A program made the translations under genes and the position numbers. Shown in pieces: positions 5,748 to 9,880 of a stretch of 9,880 bases of DNA (its first letter is position 1; every line of letters begins with the position of its first letter). The stretch lies in contig CALVUW010000038.1 in the NCBI GenBank assembly GCA_944363695.1, positions 1 through 9,880 on the forward strand, written 5' to 3'. Source of the stretch: an uncultured Bacilli bacterium. Lineage in GTDB: Bacteria; Bacillota_I; Bacilli_A; RF39; UBA660. The notes under the pieces were generated by a model that worked only from the letters and a program-made list of their open reading frames with translations, was not told the DNA's origin and did no database searches.

Positions 5748-7559
5748 TTATGCTTTTGTCAATTTTCTATATGATGAGTTTTTAGAAGCAATCTGCCAAG
5801 CTTCATCTAGCTCACTTGTCGCATATTTAACCATACCTTCTGGAGTCAATCTTGATAACACGTTATACATTTGTACTGCTTGACCAGATTTTGTTCCTAT
5901 TTCTCGCATTTTTTTAGCAACTTCTACCATCATGTCATAATCTTGATTGTCTTGTGCCCGTTTTAATAAGATCCAACCTTCTGCTACATCTGTTGAATCA
6001 AAAGAATTACGTAAATTAGAAAACATCTTGTCATCTGTACCCTTAGCAAACCATCTAGTAAGTTCAGCTTGGCCACCCTCATTCAAACGGTTTAATGCTT
6101 TTTCCATGCTGTCCTTGTTACTAACTTTGTCATAATATTTTATATAATCTTCTGTAGATAGATTATCTCTGTTTTCTTTGGTTAAAAATTCGCTTCTTTC
6201 AGTTATGTTCTTATAAAATTTTGAATTTCCATCACCTTTAATATTGTCATTTGTACTTTGGCTAGCAGGATTGTTTTTTTGTTTTATAGTTAATACATCA
6301 TCTTGTTTATTTTCATTCAATTCAGTTTTAGATGTATTGTTTCTGCTATTGTGCATAATTATTGTATTTTCTTTTAAATTCTGCAGTCTTTTACCTGCCC
6401 CTTCACTTTTGAAATTCTTTTTTACAAATTCTTGCCATGCTCCATTCTCTTCGGAATATCTTATATAATCGTTAGTTATATAAGAAGAAATATCAAGTTC
6501 TTTTTTACCGTTTAAATCTATTCGAACATCAGCATTATCATTAAAAATGTCATCCAAATGTAATTTTTCTACAGGTATCTTGAATTTTAATTTAACTGTC
6601 CCTCTGCCCTCGCTTTGTTGAGCTTCTCTTGAAGTAGAAAAAAACACAGCTTGTTCTTTTGAAAGCATTTTTCCTGTTCGCTGTATTTTTTTCGCATTTT
6701 CTTCACTTGTCTGATGGTAAACTGTAACATAACCATTTTCATCAATTTTAGCTCCGACGCTCTCTAATTCATTTATCAAATCTTGTGCATCTAGTAAATT
6801 ATTTCCACTTACTCTTTCCTCCAGCGACAGTAATTTGTTCTCACTTTGTTTTTTTACTTTAGCATACTGTCCTTCATCTCCGCTTATCCATGCAACACTG
6901 TTGTTTTTGTCAAAAGAAAAAGAACTATTATCTAGTTCTTGTGCATTATTTTTTTCTTGTTGCATAGAATATCTAGTATCAGATTTGACATTTTGGTTAG
7001 AATCTGATATATTCTTTACAGAAAAAGCGGACTGCGAAGTAATATTCGTACTCTGCTTTTTTTGTTCGTAAATTTTTGTTAGCGAATTGTTTTTTATATT
7101 ATATTTAATATATTGATTTAAATCTGGGTCTACTCTATTATAACCATAAACACTTTTTATTCGATTGATATCTATTGAAAGTCTATTTACAGTAGTGTCT
7201 GTTTCTATTTCTATAGGAACAATGATATTATTATTGTTTTTATCCTTAACTATTGTTAGGATAAGATAATCTTTATTATTTTTATTTTTAAAAACAACTT
7301 TAGGGTTATCCAAACTATCAATTGCCTCTATATATGTTTCTTTGCCCAAGCCATGATAATGGTCTTTTGAACTAACAGAAAGGCCTATTTTTTTAGCTTC
7401 TTCTTCCGTTAAAATGTTTTTTCTTATATGGGAAGGATTTTCATACATTGGTAGATTTCTAATTCCGTTTTCAACTAAAACATCTGGAGTATAATCTCTT
7501 AATTTTACAGGATTTCTTTCGTTAATATCTGCTAAAACCTTATCTATACTTTTGCTCAA
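5748..7559 (-). CDS. Phage polyvalent protein fragment (MuF-C, ART-like), truncated
   Basis: An open frame of 603 codons. Residues about 3-140 match the phage MuF C-terminal domain pattern: RDYTPDVLVENGI, then the KDHYHGLG turn, and closing RIKSVYGY. A low-complexity N/Q/S/K linker follows (about 165-245). Residues 270-350 (GYVTVYHQTSEENAKKI, then VFFSTS, then DDIFNDNADVRIDL) resemble an ADP-ribosyltransferase-like fold, with YHQT at 281-284 and FFSTS at 306-310; this is by pattern only. After a second polar linker, residues 460-590 (EDYIKYYDKVSNKD, DVAEGWILLK, KKMREIGTKSGQAVQ) match a segment common in large phage and conjugative-element structural proteins. There it continues for hundreds more residues, whereas here it stops at KLTKA. 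The only start in frame is a TTG at 7559 with no ribosome site. The frame stays open upstream to a TAA at 7695 and overlaps the Cro-like gene. Likely a decayed fusion product; expression would need frameshifting or slippage. Confidence 0.7.
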   Translation of the reverse strand: MSKSIDKVLADINERNPVKLRDYTPDVLVENGIRNLPMYENPSHIRKNILTEEEAKKIGLSVSSKDHYHGLGKETYIEAIDSLDNPKVVFKNKNNKDYLILTIVKDKNNNNIIVPIEIETDTTVNRLSIDINRIKSVYGYNRVDPDLNQYIKYNIKNNSLTKIYEQKKQSTNITSQSAFSVKNISDSNQNVKSDTRYSMQQEKNNAQELDNSSFSFDKNNSVAWISGDEGQYAKVKKQSENKLLSLEERVSGNNLLDAQDLINELESVGAKIDENGYVTVYHQTSEENAKKIQRTGKMLSKEQAVFFSTSREAQQSEGRGTVKLKFKIPVEKLHLDDIFNDNADVRIDLNGKKELDISSYITNDYIRYSEENGAWQEFVKKNFKSEGAGKRLQNLKENTIIMHNSRNNTSKTELNENKQDDVLTIKQKNNPASQSTNDNIKGDGNSKFYKNITERSEFLTKENRDNLSTEDYIKYYDKVSNKDSMEKALNRLNEGGQAELTRWFAKGTDDKMFSNLRNSFDSTDVAEGWILLKRAQDNQDYDMMVEVAKKMREIGTKSGQAVQMYNVLSRLTPEGMVKYATSELDEAWQIASKNSSYRKLTKA

Positions 7560-7650
7560 ATTTTCACTTATATGAAATTTAGTATTGCTATCTAAAGTTT
7601 TGTTGTTATTTTCCGTTGAAATACTTCTATATGCTTTTTCAAATTTGTTT

Positions 7651-7821
7651 TTAACATCTGCCCAATAAAGTTTTTCTGATTTTTTTTGTTTCCTTTAAAG
7701 TCCAATCTCTTTTTTCACACATTTTTAGACTAATTGTTCCTGGTTGACTATCTAAAGCTAGGACAATATCCTTCTGCTCTATACCTAGTCTTCCCATTTC
7801 TGCTTTTAAATTAGGATACAT
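7651..7821 (-). CDS. Cro-like HTH regulator (56 aa)
   Basis: A short DNA-binding protein beginning MYPNLKAEMGRLGIEQKDIV. The helix-turn-helix lies at about residues 15-36 (QKDIVLALDSQPGTISLKM), followed by KRDWTLKETKKI, a form very common for small phage XRE/Cro regulators in Firmicutes. The start is secure: AAGGAGG lies 4 bases before the ATG at 7821, and a promoter covered by an operator lies upstream. Intact relatives usually run past the TLKEAKKI helix into a short acidic tail. Here the frame ends in RKTLLGRC just after an A8 run (7680-7687), so the last nine residues are probably out of frame. It would act opposite the plus-strand repressor in the lysis-lysogeny switch; loss of its end may have damaged it. 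Confidence 0.75.
   Translation of the reverse strand: MYPNLKAEMGRLGIEQKDIVLALDSQPGTISLKMCEKRDWTLKETKKIRKTLLGRC
7680..7687 (-). other. A8 run joining two reading frames
   Basis: The minus strand reads ACAAAAAAAATCAG. In the Cro frame it continues ATC AGA and stops 27 bases later. Losing one A, or shifting +1, joins the Cro-like protein directly to SEKLYWADVKNKFEKAY and the 603-codon phage frame. It is either a plain frameshift mutation or a slippery site. Homopolymers of this length can cause polymerase slippage in AT-rich bacteria. Confidence 0.6.
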
Positions 7822-7839
7822 AATTCCTCCTTTCTTATG

Positions 7840-7925
7840 TCCGGTGTGCCGGATTACATTTTAATGATAACCGATATATCGGTAACCGTCAATAGTTTTT
7901 CGCTAAAAAAATCCGACTTATCGTA
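7840..7925. promoter_or_regulatory. Three 14-bp operators of the phage switch
   Basis: TCCGGTGTGCCGGA (7840-7853) and ACCGATATATCGGT (7870-7883) are symmetrical, and TCCGACTTATCGTA (7912-7925) is a weaker third copy. All fit the pattern xCCGnnnnnnCGx. Centre spacings are 30 and 42 bp, about three and four helical turns, so bound dimers would line up on one face. The middle site fills the spacer of the minus promoter, the first lies in the start of that transcript, and the third lies 8 bp before the -35 of the plus promoter. This mirrors lambda-type operators. Confidence 0.75.
7864..7892 (-). promoter_or_regulatory. Minus (Cro-side) promoter of the switch
   Basis: Minus strand TTGACG (7892-7887), exactly 17 bp, then TATCAT (7869-7864). 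The spacer contains the complete symmetrical operator 7870-7883, so repressor binding should shut this promoter directly. Confidence 0.75.
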
Positions 7926-7933
7926 AAAAATAA

Positions 7934-7962
7934 TTGCTTTTTCCATTTTTTTAATATATAGT
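7934..7962 (+). promoter_or_regulatory. Plus (repressor-side) promoter of the switch
   Basis: TTGCTT (7934-7939), exactly 17 bp, TATAGT (7957-7962), 21 bases before the repressor ATG. The leader is very short and the ribosome site GAGGTGA follows at 7974-7980. Operator 7912-7925 lies just upstream, a position suited to activation or to long-range repression. Confidence 0.7.
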
Positions 7963-7983
7963 TAAAGTGAAATGAGGTGAAAT

Positions 7984-8307
7984 ATGAAATTTCCAGAAAA
8001 AATTGATTTTCTTATAAAGGAAAAAGGAGTAAACAGTTTAAGACAAGTAGCAGAAGAAATTGGAATTCCTTATTCAACTTTATGGGATTATTATTCAAAT
8101 AACGAAAGATTAGAAAAAGCTGGTATTAGTAAAATTAAAAAAATAGCCAATTATTTTGGTTGTACAACTGACTATTTAGCGTATGATGAAGTTCAAGATC
8201 CACAAGGAAGTTTAAATAATAGCAATGACCAACATTCCAATACGGACAATTTTGACGAATTAGAATTACTCTTTGATAAAAATAAAGATATATTAGGAGA
8301 TGAATGA
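7984..8307 (+). CDS. CI-like phage repressor (XRE family HTH)
   Basis: A 107-aa protein with an N-terminal XRE-type helix-turn-helix: SLRQVAEEIGIPYSTLWDYYS at about 18-38, then ISKIKKIANYFGCTTDYL at about 48-65. A polar linker (about 70-86) and a short acidic tail FDELELLFDKNKDILGDE follow. It lacks the S24 LexA-type self-cleavage domain of lambda CI, so induction would depend on another factor, such as the ImmA-type protease encoded at 9481. The tail may be the contact or cleavage part, as in ImmR-type repressors. Divergent from the Cro-like gene across a shared three-operator region. Its stop overlaps the next start (ATGA), indicating translational coupling. The three operators are its likely binding sites. 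Confidence 0.85.
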   Translation: MKFPEKIDFLIKEKGVNSLRQVAEEIGIPYSTLWDYYSNNERLEKAGISKIKKIANYFGCTTDYLAYDEVQDPQGSLNNSNDQHSNTDNFDELELLFDKNKDILGDE

Positions 8308-8555
8308 ATATGCAAATAATTATATGGTTTATAAGCTTATTAATTTTTGCTTGGTGCTACTCTACATTTTTCAATTGCCTAATTAATATTAAAACTGCCC
8401 CAGTAGCCAAAATAAGCATCTTAGTGTATATGGTTATTATTGTTGCTCTATATTTAATTTCTTTCTTTTTTTTAGAAAATTATTTCACTGATATTTTAAT
8501 TTGTAGCATAATTGCTGGTGCTTTAGGATTAATCACAGCAGTAAAAACGAGATAG
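8304..8555 (+). CDS. Small three-helix membrane protein (83 aa)
   Basis: Almost wholly hydrophobic, with predicted helices at about 4-24, 35-55 and 61-79, short loops and a basic end (KTR). No known family is recognised. The ATG at 8304 overlaps the repressor stop (ATGA). A second ATG at 8310 lies 9-10 bases after the AGGAGA ribosome site and is an equally good start, giving 81 aa. Being coupled to the repressor, it should be made in the lysogenic state. Small membrane proteins at this position in prophages are often superinfection-exclusion or lysogenic-conversion proteins; that role here is inference. A holin-like role is less likely because it sits in the repressor operon rather than a lysis cassette. 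Confidence 0.75.
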   Translation: MNMQIIIWFISLLIFAWCYSTFFNCLINIKTAPVAKISILVYMVIIVALYLISFFFLENYFTDILICSIIAGALGLITAVKTR

Positions 8556-8574
8556 GATTAAAGGAAATATTATT

Positions 8575-8802
8575 ATGATCAAAAGAATTGAGGATATATT
8601 AAAGATAGTTTTCTTACTATTGATTTCAATATTAGTAATAGTAATAATTATTCAAAAAATAGAGCCTGAAAAAGATGATAATATAAGCAAATATATGTCA
8701 TGGTGTAAAGATAGTTATTCAGGTAATAGTTATCCACGGCGTAGTTGGATTAAAGAATGTGTAGAAAATTATCAGAAAGCAGAAAAAGATTTAAAAAAAT
8801 AA
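8575..8802 (+). CDS. Small membrane-anchored protein (75 aa)
   Basis: One N-terminal transmembrane segment (about 10-26, KIVFLLLISILVIVIII) followed by a ~48-residue polar domain, probably outside the cell, that holds two cysteines (Cys44 and Cys62). They are 18 residues apart and could form a disulfide; several aromatics lie nearby (Tyr40, Trp43, Tyr48, Trp58, Tyr66). The tail is lysine-rich. No family is recognised. AAAGGAA lies 9 bases before the ATG, and the gap to the previous stop is 19 bases, so it belongs to the repressor operon. The first of two 22-bp hairpin repeats begins at its stop codon. Confidence 0.7.
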   Translation: MIKRIEDILKIVFLLLISILVIVIIIQKIEPEKDDNISKYMSWCKDSYSGNSYPRRSWIKECVENYQKAEKDLKK

Positions 8803-8822
8803 GTACGCTAGTATAGGTACTT
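8801..8822 (+). repeat. 22-bp hairpin repeat, copy 1
   Basis: Arms AAGTAC and GTACTT around a 10-base centre GCTAGTATAG. It overlaps the stop codon of the 75-aa gene. It matches the copy at 9422-9443 in 21 of 22 bases (T8814 against C9435). No U-tract follows, so it is a poor terminator; it may be an RNA processing or stability hairpin, or a recombination or binding site. Confidence 0.7.
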
Positions 8823-8855
8823 TAATATAAATAATTTTTTATAAAGGAGTTAAAG

Positions 8856-9416
8856 ATGTTAAAAAGAAAAGAAATTTTAAAAAATAAGAGTGTATTTATA
8901 GCAACAATTATTATTTTAATCATAATTATAATCTGTGCAGCAATAATCGTGCATCAAAAAACTAGATATGATGCTTTAAACGAAGACTATCACGGATTAC
9001 AATCTTTTTATTCCAGTCTGAATGAAAAGTATAGAACAGTTTCTCAGAAAGAAGTTCAAAATGAACTTCAAGAAAAAATCAATGATTTAAATGCGCAAAA
9101 AGAAACTCTACAAAATGAAGTAAATAACCTAACCGAGAAAAAAAATCAACTCAATTCAGAAATAGTTAGTATTAAAGGGCAGCCGTTAACTTTTCCGGCA
9201 GGATACTTTACAGCAGGAATAGATTTTGAAGCTGGTAGATACAAAATATATGATGGAAATAGTAACTTTATAGTTTATAGTGCCCGTGGAGATTTGAAAG
9301 TCAACACTATTTTGGGTAATGATCCTAGATACAGTGTTTCTGAATATATCTATAATTTCAATTCTGGCGATAAAATACAAGCCGGATCTAGTTTTAAATT
9401 AATCTTAGTTTCATAA
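8856..9416 (+). CDS. Membrane-anchored coiled-coil protein with beta-domain (186 aa)
   Basis: Three clear parts. A basic start with a transmembrane helix (about 13-33) is followed by a heptad-type coiled coil (about 37-107, rich in LNAQKETLQNEVNNLTEKK). The C-terminal part (112-186) is a compact beta-rich domain, reading FPAGYFTAGIDFEAGRYKI, then NFIVYS, and ending in a GDKIQAGSSFKLILV strand. This last pattern (AGxYxxGxDxxAGxYKI ... GDxIxxxSSxKL) recurs in secreted and membrane proteins of Firmicutes and their phages, with no assigned function known to me. AAAGGAG lies 6 bases before the ATG. The gene is bracketed by the two 22-bp hairpin repeats and looks like a cassette. Likely oligomeric through the coiled coil with the beta-domain outside the cell; a superinfection-exclusion or surface-modifying role is possible. 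Function unknown. Confidence 0.8.
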   Translation: MLKRKEILKNKSVFIATIIILIIIIICAAIIVHQKTRYDALNEDYHGLQSFYSSLNEKYRTVSQKEVQNELQEKINDLNAQKETLQNEVNNLTEKKNQLNSEIVSIKGQPLTFPAGYFTAGIDFEAGRYKIYDGNSNFIVYSARGDLKVNTILGNDPRYSVSEYIYNFNSGDKIQAGSSFKLILVS

Positions 9417-9421
9417 TCAAA

Positions 9422-9443
9422 AAGTACGCTAGTACAGGTACTT
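9422..9443 (+). repeat. 22-bp hairpin repeat, copy 2
   Basis: Second copy with arms AAGTAC and GTACTT and centre GCTAGTACAG, 5 bases after the stop of the 186-aa gene. The copy start points are 621 bp apart and bracket exactly that gene. GTAC occurs three times in this copy. Confidence 0.7.
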
Positions 9444-9480
9444 AATGAATTTTAAATTTATATGAAGTGGATGTGGGTGT

Positions 9481-9804
9481 ATGAATTTATTTAATTTATT
9501 AAGTGGAGAAATTACTCAAGATGAGTTACTCAACTACTACAATGCAAGCGTTACTTATGTAGCTCTTCCGCAATGCATTAATGGGTTTGTTTATGCCTAT
9601 AAAGGAATCAACAACATCTATATAAATACGAACTTATCTTATTATAAGCGCAAAAAAACATTATTGCATGAATTGGCTCATATAGAATTAAATCAACTCA
9701 ATCAGTATGATAATCTGATAGCACTTAAAAGAGAAAAATACGAAGATGAAGCAGACGAATACATTAAATTAATTTTAGACTATATAAAAGAGACTAAATT
9801 GTAA
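9481..9804 (+). CDS. ImmA/IrrE-type zinc metalloprotease (short)
   Basis: A 107-aa protein with the zinc motif HELAH (His63, Glu64, His67) in KKTLLHELAHIEL, followed by YEDEADEYI (87-95), whose acidic residues would supply the third ligand as in the IrrE/ImmA family. In ICEBs1 and related elements ImmA cuts the ImmR repressor when the cell senses DNA damage, releasing the element. It probably acts on the repressor encoded at 7984. It is shorter than ICEBs1-type ImmA, ending soon after the ligand region. Unusually it is not adjacent to its repressor; three membrane protein genes lie between. The ribosome site is weak (GGATGTGGGTG). A TGA at 9463 upstream in frame excludes a longer start. Confidence 0.82.
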   Translation: MNLFNLLSGEITQDELLNYYNASVTYVALPQCINGFVYAYKGINNIYINTNLSYYKRKKTLLHELAHIELNQLNQYDNLIALKREKYEDEADEYIKLILDYIKETKL

Positions 9805-9834
9805 AAAAAAGACCTCGTGCTGGAACACGAGATC
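9803..9834 (-). terminator. Terminator for a gene beyond the right edge
   Basis: CTCGTG (9814-9819) and CACGAG (9826-9831) with loop CTGGAA; two more pairs form beyond one mismatch. The A8 run at 9803-9810 gives a strong U-tract on the minus strand, so it chiefly serves leftward transcription from a gene to the right. On the plus strand the hairpin follows the ImmA-like stop but lacks a U-tract. Confidence 0.7.
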
Positions 9835-9880
9835 GCTGTGAAAAACCCTTAAAAGTCGACCAAGACCTAGAAAACAAAAT

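Larger units (their letters stand above)
5592..9880. mobile_element. Phage-like element: immunity module and remnant
   Basis: From after the terminator at 5591 to the window edge, all genes have phage or conjugative-element character: a Cro-like and a CI-like regulator transcribed apart from a three-operator switch, an ImmA-type protease, small membrane proteins and a fragment of a MuF-C polyvalent protein. This contrasts with the housekeeping genes to the left. Both borders are uncertain. No integrase is visible; it may lie beyond 9880 or be lost. A 10-bp match AAAACCCTTA at 5572-5581 and 9842-9851 is too short to call an attachment site. Confidence 0.65.

Noticed and set aside
9462..9494. 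Ten-codon frame MKWMWVYEFI overlapping the ImmA-like start as a leader peptide
   Set aside because: No ribosome site precedes it; chance is sufficient, although Trp-rich overlap with the start is curious.
5572..9851. AAAACCCTTA direct repeat at 5572-5581 and 9842-9851 as attL/attR
   Set aside because: Only 10 bp in AT-rich DNA, no integrase seen, and the left copy is explained by a terminator stem.
1..9880. CRISPR array
   Set aside because: No regularly spaced identical repeats with unique spacers; the repeats at 10-234 are unevenly spaced and imperfect.

Overview
The DNA is low-GC with short, mostly minus-strand housekeeping genes, strong AGGAGG-type ribosome sites and U-tract terminators, as in Bacillota. 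The long-form glutamyl-tRNA synthetase and bleomycin-hydrolase-type aminopeptidase C fit a gut Firmicute, possibly near Erysipelotrichales or Clostridia; that placement is inference.

Left part (1-943): an AT-rich stretch with three imperfect copies of a ~28-bp repeat and a partial fourth (10-234) resembles the end of an IS21-type insertion sequence whose genes would lie off the left edge. Next come a tRNA-Glu(CUC) gene with its own promoter and terminator, then an apparently empty 450 bases. On the minus strand this gap holds a strong promoter, a perfect ribosome site and a 31-codon hydrophobic frame with no ATG, facing a possible ~60-nt RNA across a shared bidirectional terminator. The layout resembles Fst-type type I toxin-antitoxin loci, but is unproven.

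Middle part (944-5590): three chromosomal minus-strand genes, each apparently its own unit: a single-pass membrane protein of unknown function, aminopeptidase C (pepC), and glutamate-tRNA ligase (gltX), whose stop codon sits inside its terminator hairpin.

Right part (about 5592 to the right edge): a phage-like element. A divergent immunity switch at 7819-7986 has two back-to-back promoters and three 14-bp operators. Minus strand: a 56-aa Cro-like protein, followed across an A8 run in another frame by a 603-codon piece of a phage polyvalent protein (MuF-C domain, ADP-ribosyltransferase-like segment, truncated phage-structural tail). This looks like a deletion that joined an early gene to a late gene. 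Plus strand: a CI-like repressor, three membrane protein genes (83, 75 and 186 aa) and a short ImmA/IrrE-type HELAH metalloprotease. The membrane genes lie between repressor and protease and are the best candidates for superinfection exclusion or anti-phage function. Paired 22-bp hairpin repeats bracket the 186-aa gene. No integrase, replication or structural genes other than the fragment are seen, so the element is either a remnant or extends rightward.
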